A DNA stretch of 64,000 nucleotides, from contig CANRGH010000007.1 in NCBI GenBank assembly GCA_947630135.1, positions 35,215 to 99,214 on the forward strand. The letters are read 5' to 3'. Source of the DNA: an uncultured Monoglobus sp. (lineage in GTDB: Bacteria > Bacillota > Clostridia > Monoglobales > Monoglobaceae). The notes beneath the pieces were generated by a model that made no database searches, was not told the DNA's origin, and worked only from the letters and a program-made list of their open reading frames with translations. The translations under genes and the position numbers were made by a program. Positions 37,831-47,140 of this stretch are shown here, piece after piece (position 1 is the stretch's first letter; every line of letters starts with the position of its first letter).

Positions 37831-38217
37831 TTATTTTACCAAAATCCCTATAACGCGGTATGTGCCGTCGGCCAGCTTGGCGACGGTCGCGCGTACCTTC
37901 ATGTCCAAAAACCACGCGAGCGACTTCGTGTCAAGCACGGAACCGTCCTTGGCGTAGACCATGTTGCCGTCAAAAGCCGGAACGGCGGTGTATTCAAGAG
38001 CCGCCGCGGCGGATGCCGCCGCGCTGTCGCCGCTTAAAACAGGCGAAATGTCTTTAAGAATTATCTCGCCCTCGTTCCAGTCCGAAAGATAGAGGGTGGC
38101 ATTCAGCATCGAGACCTCGGTGACGATTTTGCCCTCGTCGACCGCGAAGGCCGACAGCGGCGCCGAAGCAAAGGCCGCGATCACTGTCAGTATTATAAGT
38201 CGTTTAAAAATTTTCAT
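37831..38217 (-). CDS. Small secreted protein of unknown function
   Basis: ATG 38217, seven bases after GGAG, starts a signal peptide (MKIFKRLIILTVIAAFASAP). The ~105-residue mature part is beta-like (NATLYLSDWNEGEIILKDIS ... DGTYRVIGILVK) without Cys or known motif. It lies between argS and the S41 peptidase, all on the minus strand, so it could be a substrate or partner of that protease; this is only inferred. Confidence 0.7.
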   Translation of the reverse strand: MKIFKRLIILTVIAAFASAPLSAFAVDEGKIVTEVSMLNATLYLSDWNEGEIILKDISPVLSGDSAAASAAAALEYTAVPAFDGNMVYAKDGSVLDTKSLAWFLDMKVRATVAKLADGTYRVIGILVK

Positions 38218-38250
38218 ATGTTTTCTCCAAATCACTTTGCCGCATGCACT

Positions 38251-39957
38251 TTACATGTGTTCGGGAGCGGTTATTTTCAGCATGCCGAGCACTCCCGCGA
38301 TGACCTGCCGCGCGCAGTCGATAAGCTTGACGCGGGCGTCGCGCAGCTTTTCGTCCTCAACGTTCACGCGGCAGTTATTGTAAAAGCCGTGGAACTCGCC
38401 GGCGAGCTCGGTCACATACCGTGTCATGCGAGCAGGCTCCAATGTCTCGGCGGAAATTCTTATCTCCTCGGGCATGTCCGCGAGCTTTTTCAGCAGCGAC
38501 AGCTCGCTCTCGTGGACGAGCAGCGACGGGTCGATCTCCGCGTAAGGCCTGGGCGAAACGCCGTCCTCATTCAATATCCTCAATATGCCGCAAATTCTCG
38601 CGTGGGCGTATTGCACATAAAACACGGGATTGTCGTTGCTTTGCTCCTTGGCGAGCCCCAGGTCAAAGTCGAGGTGGCTGCCTGCACCGCGCATGTTGAA
38701 GAAGAAGCGCGCCGCGTCAATGCTGACCTCCTCAAGCAGATCGGTCAGGCTTATCGCTTTTCCGGTGCGCTTTGACATGCGGACAACCTCGCCGTCCTGC
38801 ATCAGATGCACAAGCTGCATAAGCACTATGTCGAGCCGTTTTGAGTCGATGCCGACAGCCTCGAGCGCCTCTTTCATTCTCGCCACATGTCCGTGGTGGT
38901 CCGCGCCCCAGACGTTGATCGCGCGGTCAAAGCCGCGGGTCTCAAGCTTGTTTATATGATACGCGATGTCGGCTGCGAAGTAGGTCGGAATTCCGTTCTG
39001 ACGGATAAGGACCTCGTTTTTCTCAAGCCCCATCTTTTCACAGTTGAGCCACAGCGCCCCGTCCTCCTCATAGGTGTAGCCGCGCTCGGTCAGGCGGTCG
39101 ATCGCCGCCATGACCGAGCCGCTTTGGTGCAGCTCGCTCTCGCGGAACCAAACGTCATAGTGAATTCTGTATTTTTCAAGATCGGTTTTAAGAGCAGCTA
39201 TGTTTTTCTCAAGAGCGTAGTCAATAAGCGCCTGCGCCCGCTCGCTTTCGTCGGCGTCAAGATACTTATCGCCGTTTATCTCGATAAACTCCTTCGCGCG
39301 GTCGATTATGTCCTGTCCCTGATAGCCGTCCTCGGGGAACTCCGCCGCGTCCTCGCCGCGGAGCTGCTGGATATACCTCGCGCTCAGCGAGCGGCCGAAC
39401 TTGTCGATCTGGTTGCCCGCGTCGTTGATGTAAAACTCGCGAGTGACGTCATATCCGGCGTACTCGAGCACCGAGGCCAGACAGTCGCCCAGAGCGCCGC
39501 CGCGGGCGTTTCCCATGTGCATCGGGCCCGTGGGGTTCGCGCTGACGAACTCGACCATGACCTTTTTGCCTTTGCCAATGTCAATTTTGCCGTAGTCTTT
39601 GCCCTGCTCCTCAATGGCGCGCATTGTCTCGTGCAGCCACGCGGGATTTAAGTAAAAATTGATAAAGCCCGCGCCGGCCACCTCGATCTTTTCAATGTTT
39701 CTGCCTTTGTTGTTTTCAAGGCGGCTCACGATCTCATCGGCGATTTTTCTCGGCGCGCAGCGGAATTCCTTCGCGAGCGCCATAGCAGCGCTGCAAGCGA
39801 AATCGCCGTGGGACTTGTCCTTGGGCACCTCAAGCTTTATCCGATCGCTCAGCGCATCAATGTCCGCAGCGCTCAGAGCGCCGTCGTCCATTGCGGCAGA
39901 AAGCGCCTGTTTTATTTTGTCCGTGATCTCCTGTTTTATCTTGTCGGTAATGCTCAT
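38251..39957 (-). CDS. argS: Arginyl-tRNA synthetase
   Basis: A class I synthetase charging tRNA-Arg. The HIGH-type signature is PTGPMHMGNARGG and the KMSKS-type loop is VVRMSKRTGKAIS. An N-terminal Add-1 domain (~1-110) and the C-terminal DALR anticodon-binding domain (~450-568, with YVQYAHARICGILR) are present. Length 568 is normal. AGGAAA precedes the ATG. The upstream gap holds heptamer repeats rather than a T-box leader. Confidence 0.97.
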   Translation of the reverse strand: MSITDKIKQEITDKIKQALSAAMDDGALSAADIDALSDRIKLEVPKDKSHGDFACSAAMALAKEFRCAPRKIADEIVSRLENNKGRNIEKIEVAGAGFINFYLNPAWLHETMRAIEEQGKDYGKIDIGKGKKVMVEFVSANPTGPMHMGNARGGALGDCLASVLEYAGYDVTREFYINDAGNQIDKFGRSLSARYIQQLRGEDAAEFPEDGYQGQDIIDRAKEFIEINGDKYLDADESERAQALIDYALEKNIAALKTDLEKYRIHYDVWFRESELHQSGSVMAAIDRLTERGYTYEEDGALWLNCEKMGLEKNEVLIRQNGIPTYFAADIAYHINKLETRGFDRAINVWGADHHGHVARMKEALEAVGIDSKRLDIVLMQLVHLMQDGEVVRMSKRTGKAISLTDLLEEVSIDAARFFFNMRGAGSHLDFDLGLAKEQSNDNPVFYVQYAHARICGILRILNEDGVSPRPYAEIDPSLLVHESELSLLKKLADMPEEIRISAETLEPARMTRYVTELAGEFHGFYNNCRVNVEDEKLRDARVKLIDCARQVIAGVLGMLKITAPEHM

Positions 39958-39976
39958 GCTGAAATTTTTTCCTTTC

Positions 39977-40036
39977 TATTCGCTATTCGCTAATTGCTAA
40001 TTACTATGTTCGGGCGGATAATATCCGCCCCTACGG
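39977..40036. repeat. Heptamer array and GGGCGG palindrome, copy 2
   Basis: Five consecutive 7-base units (TATTCGC, TATTCGC, TAATTGC, TAATTAC, TATGTTC; 39977-40011) run straight into the hairpin GGGCGGATAATATCCGCCCC (40012-40031). The same two modules recur, in other order, at 47141-47291. Confidence 0.8.
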
Positions 40037-40113
40037 AAGAAATAATCATTTCTTTTTGATTAGACATATGGTCGCGGGGATATATGCTGCGTTTTGCACT
40101 CCGTTTTTCCGCG

Positions 40114-40148
40114 TATTCGCTATTCGCTATTCCCTAATCTCTACGTTA
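40114..40148. repeat. Heptamer array overlapping a gene end
   Basis: TATTCGC, TATTCGC, TATTCCC, TAATCTC, TACGTTA repeat in 7-base steps. The stop codon and last five codons of the DUF1934 gene fall inside the array. Confidence 0.75.
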
Positions 40149-40549
40149 ACCGTCATGTTGTTTTTTATGAAGTTCCGGTTGTCGGCGTCAAGCAGATAGT
40201 CCATGTTAAGCGTGCCGCCGCGCTCGCCGAAATCATAGTCGATTTTCTCGGTCGTGACCGCGGCGCCGACCTGCCCATAGGGCGTGTTGACATAGCACAG
40301 GCTTTTCTCGCCGCTTATGTAATCCATTTTTGACGCGAAGCGCCCCTTTCGGGAAACGCTGACCCCGGAGCCGCTGACCTTGATCGTGGTGGTCGTGTTC
40401 TCATAGCCGGTCATTGCGCTTTCGTCGTAGATTATGTATATCTTGTTGTTCCGAACCGCGTACCTGCCGCGGGTGTCAAGCGAGATCGTCTCCTTCTCGC
40501 CGTCGATCTCCTGGTCGGTGCGGATGGTGATAAAAGCGTTTTCTTTCAT
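40127..40549 (-). CDS. DUF1934 (YwiB-like) calycin-type beta-barrel protein
   Basis: The 140-residue product matches the DUF1934 pattern: FITIRTDQEIDGEKETISL, then KIYIIYDESAMTGYENTTTT and YVNTPYGQVGAAVTTEKIDY. Members are predicted small cytoplasmic beta-barrels; function is unknown. ATG 40549 follows AAGGAGA; the frame continues upstream into murI but without a suitable start. It lies 35 bases after murI. The last five residues (VEIRE) are encoded by a heptamer repeat, so the original C-terminus may have been altered. Confidence 0.85.
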   Translation of the reverse strand: MKENAFITIRTDQEIDGEKETISLDTRGRYAVRNNKIYIIYDESAMTGYENTTTTIKVSGSGVSVSRKGRFASKMDYISGEKSLCYVNTPYGQVGAAVTTEKIDYDFGERGGTLNMDYLLDADNRNFIKNNMTVNVEIRE

Positions 40550-40583
40550 AGTGCAGAATTTCTCCTTATTTAAGCTTGGGTTG

Positions 40584-41393
40584 TCAGTATTTCTCAATGT
40601 CGATCTTGGCGACGTCGCCGTCAATTTTTTTGGACAGGAACAGGCTGCCCAGCTCCTCAAATCCGTGGACCGTGTCGCTCACATAGTATTTCGCGCGGCC
40701 CTTGACGGTTTTATCGGTCAGCAGATTGTGCTTTGCCATGATGCGTTTGGCGTCGTCCGCCGCGGCAGCGCCCGAGTCGATCAGATTGACCTCGTTGCCG
40801 ACGATTTTGCGTATTGTGTTTTTAAGCAGCGGATAGTGGGTGCAGCCTAAGATTATGGTGTCCGCCCCGCCTTTTACGATATTTTCAAGATATTCCTCGG
40901 CGAGCATCTCGGCGATCTTGGTGTTGGCGTAGCCGTTTTCAACCACCGGCACAAACATAGGGCAGGCGGTTGAGATTACCTTAAAGCCGGGGTCGATTTT
41001 TCCGAGCCTCTCCGCGTACTTGCCGCTGTTTATCGTGCCGCGCGTTCCCAGAACGCCTATCACGCCGTTTTTGGTGGCCGCAGCCGCCTGCTTTGAAGCC
41101 GCGTCAACAACGCCGATTATGTCAGTGTCATACTCGGTGGTGATGTGCGGCAGAGCCGCGCTGCTGGCGGTGCCGCAGGCGATTATGATAAATTTTATGT
41201 CAAAGCTCCTCAGAAAGTTGATGTCCTGACGGACATATTTAACTATGGTAGAGGAGCTGCGCGTACCGTACGGCACACGGCCCGTGTCGCCGAAATATAT
41301 TATGTCCTCATTCGGCATTATGCTCATGACCTCGCGCACGCAGGTGAGTCCGCCGAGGCCCGAGTCGAATATTCCGATTGGTCTGTTGTCCAT
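40584..41393 (-). CDS. murI: Glutamate racemase
   Basis: MurI converts L- to D-glutamate for peptidoglycan. Its signatures are IGIFDSGLGGLTCVREV, the first catalytic Cys in IIACGTASSAALP and the second in ILGCTHYPLL. The length of 269 is typical. It is followed by the DUF1934 gene and preceded by ddl across a repeat element, giving a cell wall precursor set. Confidence 0.97.
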   Translation of the reverse strand: MDNRPIGIFDSGLGGLTCVREVMSIMPNEDIIYFGDTGRVPYGTRSSSTIVKYVRQDINFLRSFDIKFIIIACGTASSAALPHITTEYDTDIIGVVDAASKQAAAATKNGVIGVLGTRGTINSGKYAERLGKIDPGFKVISTACPMFVPVVENGYANTKIAEMLAEEYLENIVKGGADTIILGCTHYPLLKNTIRKIVGNEVNLIDSGAAAADDAKRIMAKHNLLTDKTVKGRAKYYVSDTVHGFEELGSLFLSKKIDGDVAKIDIEKY

Positions 41394-41410
41394 ATTTATT
41401 ATCCTTTCGC

Positions 41411-41436
41411 GGGACGTCGAGGGCGCCGTCCCCTAC
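41411..41436. repeat. Palindromic repeat, copy 3
   Basis: GGGACGTCGAGGGCGCCGTC followed by CCCTAC; GGGACG pairs with CGTCCC. It lies between murI and ddl and is the inverse of the core in copy 1. Confidence 0.8.
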
Positions 41437-41478
41437 TAATTGGGGAGGAAAATCCTTTCGTGGGTCAGGCCGCGGTTT

Positions 41479-42534
41479 TTATCCGCGGCGCTTTATCGCC
41501 AGATCTATCAGGCTGTCGAGCAGCTTCGTGCCGCCAAGCCCGCTCTTTTCCCACAGCTTGGGGTACATGCTGATCGACGTGAAGCCGGGCAGTGTGTTGA
41601 TCTCGTTGAGAATGACCCTGCCGTTGTTTTTATCTACGAAAAAGTCAACTCTTGAAAGGCCGCGGCACTCGCAAATCTTATACGCCGAGAGCGCGTATTC
41701 CTTGAGCTTTTCCTCAAGGACTTTGTCTATGTCGGCCGGGATCGTCAGCACCGAGTCGCTGCTGTTGTATTTGGCGTCAAAGTCATAAAACTCGTTGGCG
41801 GGAGCGATCTCGCCGATGTTTTCGGCGATTTTCGGGTCGAAGTTGCCGAGGACCGCGCTCTCGACCTCTGCGGCCGAGATGAATTCCTCGATAAGCACCT
41901 TGTAGTCGTGCTCAAACGCCAGCTTAACCCCCTCGATAAGCTCCTCGCGGTTGTGGGCCTTGCTTATGCCGACCGACGAACCCGCGTTTGACGGCTTGAT
42001 AAAGCAGGGATAGCCGAGCTTTTCCTCAACCTCGCGGACGTCGAGCTCCTCACCGAGCTTGACCGTCACCCAGTCGGCCTGAGGAATTCCGGCCTCTTTG
42101 AACAGGATCTTTGCCATACATTTGTCCATGCAGACCGAGCTGCCCAAAACCCCCGAGCCGACATACGGAATTCCGGCGATCTCGAACAGACCTTGGATCG
42201 TGCCGTCCTCGCCGTTTTTCCCATGGAGCACGGGTATCGCGACGTCGATCTTTATCAGCTCCACCGCGCCGTCTTTGCCGAAACGCAAAATTCCGCCGTC
42301 GTTCTGCGAGGGCGAGATGATCGCCTTGTCGAATTTATCCTTAGCGCCGTCGTTCGCGTCCGAGGCGATGTCTCCGGTGAAATACGTCCAGTTGCCGGAT
42401 TTGTCTATAAAAATTCTATGTATATCATACTTATCCTTGTCAAGCAGGTCAATGACCGTCGCGGCTGAAATTTTGCTTATGTCGTGCTCGCTTGAAACGC
42501 CGCCGAACACAACGCACACGCTTTGCTTAGCCAT
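41479..42534 (-). CDS. ddl: D-alanine-D-alanine ligase
   Basis: An ATP-grasp enzyme joining two D-alanines for the peptidoglycan stem peptide. Its signatures are VVFGGVSSEHDIS, VLHGKNGEDGTIQGL, PCFIKPSNAGSSVGISKAHN and LSRVDFFVDKN, ending with INTLPGFTSISMYPKLW. Length 351 is normal. In vancomycin-type D-Ala-D-Lac ligases the active-site loop Tyr differs; I did not resolve the residue here, so normal D-Ala-D-Ala specificity is assumed. Confidence 0.96.
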   Translation of the reverse strand: MAKQSVCVVFGGVSSEHDISKISAATVIDLLDKDKYDIHRIFIDKSGNWTYFTGDIASDANDGAKDKFDKAIISPSQNDGGILRFGKDGAVELIKIDVAIPVLHGKNGEDGTIQGLFEIAGIPYVGSGVLGSSVCMDKCMAKILFKEAGIPQADWVTVKLGEELDVREVEEKLGYPCFIKPSNAGSSVGISKAHNREELIEGVKLAFEHDYKVLIEEFISAAEVESAVLGNFDPKIAENIGEIAPANEFYDFDAKYNSSDSVLTIPADIDKVLEEKLKEYALSAYKICECRGLSRVDFFVDKNNGRVILNEINTLPGFTSISMYPKLWEKSGLGGTKLLDSLIDLAIKRRG

Positions 42535-42760
42535 GTTAAACTCCTTCTTTCAAATTAGTTCATGCTTTTAATTATACTGCACTAACATACTATTTTACCA
42601 TAATTTTAAATAAATTCAATAGTTATTGTGAATAAATTTTTCGCGCGGGCGGAAAACTCTTTTGATAATAAGCGGGAACCCGCGTAATACCGCCACTTTT
42701 CGCGGATTTTGAAATTTTTGTAAACTCTCGGGGATTTATGGCTGAGGCGTATAATTTTAC

Positions 42761-42789
42761 TTGATTTAAACATGCGCTTATGTTATAAT
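42761..42789 (+). promoter_or_regulatory. Promoter for the hybrid histidine kinase gene
   Basis: TTGATT (42761-42766) and TATAAT (42784-42789) are 17 bases apart, ~95 bases before the ATG. The rest of the gap 42535-42760 is AT-rich and shows no gene; a small GCGGGAACCCGC palindrome is its only notable structure. Confidence 0.7.
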
Positions 42790-42882
42790 ATACAAGGATA
42801 TGTACGTATCCGCGAAAACGTTTGACTTGAACCCGGAAAATGAGTTCCGAAATAGATAATATTGATGATAAGGAAAATTAAC

Positions 42883-45387
42883 ATGGGCCGCGTAAAAAGT
42901 TTTAAGAAGTTTTTATCGGAAATTAAACTGTATATTATTTTATTTGTTGTGTTTATGGCGCTGTCGTGCGCCTCGCTCGGCTATGTCAGGGCGAGGCTTT
43001 TGAGCAACGCCCGCGAGACCGGCACGTCTCTCGCAGCGACCTACGCGGTTGAGGAACAGAACAATATCTCGCTCTACTCGACGCTGCTTGAGCTTGGCAC
43101 AAAAAATATCGACGAGCATGCCGCGTCCGGAGCAAACGACGCCGAGATGTGGATCTTGGACTATTTAAACGGAATTAACACATATTTCGGTGACAGCTTT
43201 GATCCGCTTGCCGTGATTGACGGAAAGTGCGTTTTTGCCAATCCGCGCCAAAACCCCGAAGCCTATGACTACGCGTCCGAGGAATGGTACAAAATGGCGG
43301 TGGAAGCGGACGGAAAGGTTATTTTTACCGACATACATGATGACGCGTATGTGGGCGGCAGGGTGATCACCGCGGCCAAAAAGGCCGATGAGTCGGACGG
43401 CGTTGTGGCGTTCAACATTTTCCCCGAGAGCTTCAATTATTTCGGCGACCGGTCAAGCATTCCCGAGGGCGGCAGATATTATCTTTGCGACAGCAGCGGC
43501 GAGCTTATATATTATCAGACCGACTACGGCGACAGCTTTGATGAATGCCGCCGTTTTGCGTCGAATTTGGTTAAGGGAATAGAAAGCGGTGAATACGCGG
43601 AGTCCGGTGCGGTGTTTAACTCGCGCAGCGAGGGCAGGCGCGGCGTTTATTATTACAAGATGAGCAACGGCTGGACATCTATACTGACCATACAGATCAG
43701 CGCGATATTGGGCGGCCTCAGCTCGTTCTATATTATTTTGCTGCTGTTGATGCTGGGCGTTTTGCTGCTTTTAGCTTATATGACCTACCGCGACTATAAG
43801 AACAAGCAGAGCGCGGAGCGCGCCCGCGACACGGTACAGGTGCTTGGCAACATGTATTACGCGATCTACAGAGTGAATTATGTTGACGGCACATTTGAGG
43901 CGATCAAGGTGTCGGATTACGTTGGCGAAAAGATCGGCACGGGCGGAAGCTATGAAAAGCTTATCGACACGATAAACGAGGTGACCGATGAGAACACAGG
44001 TCAGGACTTTAAGTCGAGCTTCTCGCTTGAAAAAATAAAAGAGCTGGTTGACGCCGGAATAAAGGATTTCGGCGGCGACTTCCTGCGGAGATTTGGCGAG
44101 ATTTATAAATGGGTCAACGTGAGGCTTTTGTTTGACGATAATCTCGCGCCCGGCGAGGTCGTGCTCTGCTTCAGGCGCATAGACAACGAGAAGGATCGTC
44201 AGCTTGAGCAGCTTAATCTGCTGCGCAACGCGCTGCGCTCCGCCAGAAAGAGCGAGAACGCGAAGAACGTGTTTTTCAGCAACATGTCTCACGACATGCG
44301 GACGCCGCTTAATGCCATAATAGGCCTGACCGGCCTCGCGAAGCAGAATATGGACGATCCCGAAAAAACGGCGGAGTACATACGCAAGATCGAGCTTTCG
44401 GGCAAGCAGCTTTTGAACCTGATAAACGATCTGCTTGAAATATCGAGGATCGAAAACGGTAAGGTTTCGCTTGAGTTTAAGCCTGTGGACATTGTAAAAT
44501 GCGTCGAGAGCTGCGCTGATCTGTTCCGCGATCAGGCAAAGAAGGAGAGAAAGGATTTTTCGGTCAGCTTTGACGTTGAGAACAAAAGCGTGCTGTGCGA
44601 CTCGTTCCGCTTGTCGCAGATCGTCAACAACCTGCTTTCCAACTCGTTTAAATACAGTAAGCGCGACGCCAAGATAAGGCTGAGGGTAAAGGAACGTAGG
44701 TTCCGCGAGCACAGCAAGTTTCAGATCGTCGTGGAGGACACCGGAATAGGCATGACTCCCGAGTTTATAAAAGAAATATTCGAGCCATATGCGCGCGAAA
44801 ACAGGTTTGGCGCGGGCAACGTTATCGGAACGGGCCTCGGCATGCCGATCGTGAAGAGTCTTGTCCAGCAGATGAGCGGCGAGATATTTGTTGAGAGTGA
44901 GCCGGGAAAGGGCACAAGGTTCACGGTCATTATCCCGATGGAGATCGTGCGCAGCGGTTCCGAGGCGGACGCGGTCCGTAAGGAACCGGAAAATATCGAC
45001 GTCAGCGGTCTTAAGGTGCTTCTGGCCGAGGATAACGCGATCAATATGGAGATCGCGGTTGAAATTCTCGGCGACAAGGGAATAATAGTCACCGAGGCAT
45101 GGAACGGCGCCGAGGCGGTCGAGGCCTTTAAGAATTCGGAGCCATACGAATTTGACGCTATACTTATGGATATGCAGATGCCCGAGATGGACGGCTGCGA
45201 GGCGGCGCGCGTGATCAGGAGCCTGGAGCGCGGCGACGCGTCGGAGATCCCGATCATCGCGGTGACGGCAAACGCCTTTGCCGAGGATGTCGCCCAGACA
45301 ACCGAGGCGGGCATGAACGCGCATATTTCAAAGCCGATAGACTTTGACGAGCTCTATCGAGTGCTCAATGAATTGGTAAAAAGATAA
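42883..45387 (+). CDS. Hybrid sensor histidine kinase with C-terminal receiver domain
   Basis: This is a membrane sensor that combines kinase and receiver. A first transmembrane helix (~16-37) and a second (~275-300) enclose a Cache-like extracellular region with YASEEWYKMAVEADGKVIFT. A cytoplasmic PAS-like section follows, then the HisKA box FFSNMSHDMRTPLNAIIGL, a full HATPase domain (NNLLSNSFKYSK, EDTGIGM, GTGLGMPIVKSL) and a receiver with the phospho-Asp in AILMDMQMPEMDGCEA. No HPt or DNA-binding output domain is present, so the signal must pass to another protein. Start at ATG 42883 after AAGGA. The stimulus is unknown. Confidence 0.9.
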   Translation: MGRVKSFKKFLSEIKLYIILFVVFMALSCASLGYVRARLLSNARETGTSLAATYAVEEQNNISLYSTLLELGTKNIDEHAASGANDAEMWILDYLNGINTYFGDSFDPLAVIDGKCVFANPRQNPEAYDYASEEWYKMAVEADGKVIFTDIHDDAYVGGRVITAAKKADESDGVVAFNIFPESFNYFGDRSSIPEGGRYYLCDSSGELIYYQTDYGDSFDECRRFASNLVKGIESGEYAESGAVFNSRSEGRRGVYYYKMSNGWTSILTIQISAILGGLSSFYIILLLLMLGVLLLLAYMTYRDYKNKQSAERARDTVQVLGNMYYAIYRVNYVDGTFEAIKVSDYVGEKIGTGGSYEKLIDTINEVTDENTGQDFKSSFSLEKIKELVDAGIKDFGGDFLRRFGEIYKWVNVRLLFDDNLAPGEVVLCFRRIDNEKDRQLEQLNLLRNALRSARKSENAKNVFFSNMSHDMRTPLNAIIGLTGLAKQNMDDPEKTAEYIRKIELSGKQLLNLINDLLEISRIENGKVSLEFKPVDIVKCVESCADLFRDQAKKERKDFSVSFDVENKSVLCDSFRLSQIVNNLLSNSFKYSKRDAKIRLRVKERRFREHSKFQIVVEDTGIGMTPEFIKEIFEPYARENRFGAGNVIGTGLGMPIVKSLVQQMSGEIFVESEPGKGTRFTVIIPMEIVRSGSEADAVRKEPENIDVSGLKVLLAEDNAINMEIAVEILGDKGIIVTEAWNGAEAVEAFKNSEPYEFDAILMDMQMPEMDGCEAARVIRSLERGDASEIPIIAVTANAFAEDVAQTTEAGMNAHISKPIDFDELYRVLNELVKR

Positions 45388-45422
45388 GATGTTTTGAACG
45401 GAAATTTGAAAGGAAATATATT

Positions 45423-46271
45423 ATGGAATTATGGTATTCCGAGAACCACAGCCGCGACGTGAAGTTCTCGGTCAGGGTCGATAAGCAGCTTTTCAGCGCC
45501 GAGACCGAGTTTCAGCGGATCGACGTGATGACGTCCGAGGAGTTCGGGACTTTCCTGACTCTTGACGGCCTGATGATGGTGGCCGAAAAGGATGAGTTCA
45601 TATATCACGAGATGATAGTGCATGTGCCAATGGCGGTAAACCCCGGCGCCAAAAAGGTCTTGGTGATCGGCGGCGGCGACGGCGGAACCGTCAACCAACT
45701 GGTCAGATACAAGACGATCGAGCAGATCGACCTTGTTGAGATCGACAGCGAAGTCACCCGCGTGTGTCGAAAGTTTTTTCCGAAGCTCACCGCGGGTCTT
45801 GACGACAGCCGCGTCAGCCTTTATTTTGAGGACGGGCTTAAGTTTATCCGCTCAAAGCGGAACGAGTATGACTTGATAATCGTTGACTCGACCGACCCGT
45901 TCGGCCCGGGCGAGGGCTTGTTCACCCGTGAGTTTTACGGCAACTGCCTCAGGGCGCTGAACCCGGACGGCATTTTGGTAAATCAGCACGAAAGCCCGTA
46001 TTACGACGAGTATTCCAAGTCGCTCGTGCGCGCGCACAAGCGGATAAAGGGAGTGTTTAAGGTGCACCGCCTCTATCAGGCGCACATTCCCACATATCCG
46101 TCGGGGCACTGGCTGTTCGGGTTCGCGTCAAACAAATTTGACCCGGTCTCGGACCTTAACGCGGACAAATGGAACGCGCTCGGCCTTGAGACGAAATACT
46201 ACAACACGGAACTTCACAAGGGCTGTTTCGCCCTTCCGAATTATGTAAAGGAGCTACTGAACAATGTCTGA
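45423..46271 (+). CDS. speE: Spermidine synthase-family aminopropyltransferase
   Basis: The enzyme transfers an aminopropyl group from decarboxylated S-adenosylmethionine to a diamine such as putrescine. Landmarks are WYSENHSRDVKFSVRVDKQL, the cofactor loop VLVIGGGDGGTVNQLVRY and the catalytic region YDLIIVDSTDPFGPGEGLF. Length 282 is typical. It overlaps agmatinase by eight bases. No speD is in the window, so the aminopropyl donor is made elsewhere or the enzyme has another use. Confidence 0.95.
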   Translation: MELWYSENHSRDVKFSVRVDKQLFSAETEFQRIDVMTSEEFGTFLTLDGLMMVAEKDEFIYHEMIVHVPMAVNPGAKKVLVIGGGDGGTVNQLVRYKTIEQIDLVEIDSEVTRVCRKFFPKLTAGLDDSRVSLYFEDGLKFIRSKRNEYDLIIVDSTDPFGPGEGLFTREFYGNCLRALNPDGILVNQHESPYYDEYSKSLVRAHKRIKGVFKVHRLYQAHIPTYPSGHWLFGFASNKFDPVSDLNADKWNALGLETKYYNTELHKGCFALPNYVKELLNNV

Positions 46272-47139
46272 AATAAATGAGCAAGGTATAATTAATCAAA
46301 GCGCGCTTAAATTTATCGCCTGTGAGAAGCCGGTTGAGGAGGCCGACATCTGTCTCTTCGGCGCGCCGTTTGACTCGACGGCCTCGTTCCGTCCGGGCTC
46401 GAGGTTCGCGCCTCAGGCCATGAGACAGGATTCTTGGGCGCTTGAGACATACAGCCCTTATCAGGACGACGATCTTGAAAACAAAAAGGTTTGTGACTGC
46501 GGCGATCTGGAGCTTCCGCTCGGTGAGACCGAGGCGGCGCTTGCGAAGATAAAAGATCAAGCCGCCGCCGTGTGCGATGCGGGAAAAATCCCGTTTATGA
46601 TCGGCGGCGAGCATCTGGTGACCTACGGCGCGCTGGAGGCGTGTTATGAGAAGTTCGGCGTGAACCTGAGGCTGATACATATCGACGCGCACACCGATTT
46701 GAGAGATGAGCTCTTCGGCGTGAAGCTCAGCCACGCCACCGTGATAAGGCGGTGTGCCGAGATGCTCGGCGACAAGAAGGTCTATCAGTTCGGAATACGA
46801 AGCGGCGAAAAACAGGAGTTTGAGTGGGCCGAGGAGCACACGACCCTCCATAAATTTGATCTTGAGGGGCTCGAAAAGACCGTAGAGCGGCTGCGGGGCT
46901 ATCCCGTGTATTTTACCCTCGATCTTGACGCGCTTGACCCGTCGGTATTCCCCGGCACGGGAACGCCGGAGCCGGGCGGCGTGAGCTATGCGGAGCTTCA
47001 AAAGGCGGTCATAAAAATTTGCGGCGAGCTTAACATAGTCGGCTGTGATATTGTGGAGCTCGCGCCCGGACTTGACCAAAGCGGGGCAAGCACCGCCGCG
47101 GCATGCAAAATATTAAGAGAAATGCTGATAGCGCTGTGA
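46264..47139 (+). CDS. speB: Agmatinase (ureohydrolase family)
   Basis: It hydrolyses agmatine to putrescine and urea with a dimanganese centre. Metal ligands lie in MIGGEHLVTYG, LIHIDAHTDLRDE and FTLDLDALDPSVFPGTGTPE. Length 291 is normal. It overlaps speE by eight bases. Its product putrescine is the usual acceptor for speE, so the order makes metabolic sense, though speA (arginine decarboxylase) is not nearby. Confidence 0.95.
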   Translation: MSEINEQGIINQSALKFIACEKPVEEADICLFGAPFDSTASFRPGSRFAPQAMRQDSWALETYSPYQDDDLENKKVCDCGDLELPLGETEAALAKIKDQAAAVCDAGKIPFMIGGEHLVTYGALEACYEKFGVNLRLIHIDAHTDLRDELFGVKLSHATVIRRCAEMLGDKKVYQFGIRSGEKQEFEWAEEHTTLHKFDLEGLEKTVERLRGYPVYFTLDLDALDPSVFPGTGTPEPGGVSYAELQKAVIKICGELNIVGCDIVELAPGLDQSGASTAAACKILREMLIAL

Positions 47140-47140
47140 C

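Noticed and set aside
39958..40126. T-box or other tRNA-sensing leader ahead of argS
   Set aside because: The gap contains heptamer and palindromic repeats, and no T-box sequence or terminator/antiterminator pair was seen.
39977..40148. CRISPR array
   Set aside because: The repeats are 7 bases with no spacers, so they are simple tandem repeats. No cas genes occur.
43771..45324. 517-codon frame on the minus strand inside the hybrid kinase gene
   Set aside because: It lies wholly opposite a gene with clear domain motifs, has an Arg/His-rich composition typical of antisense frames, and lacks similarity to any family I know.
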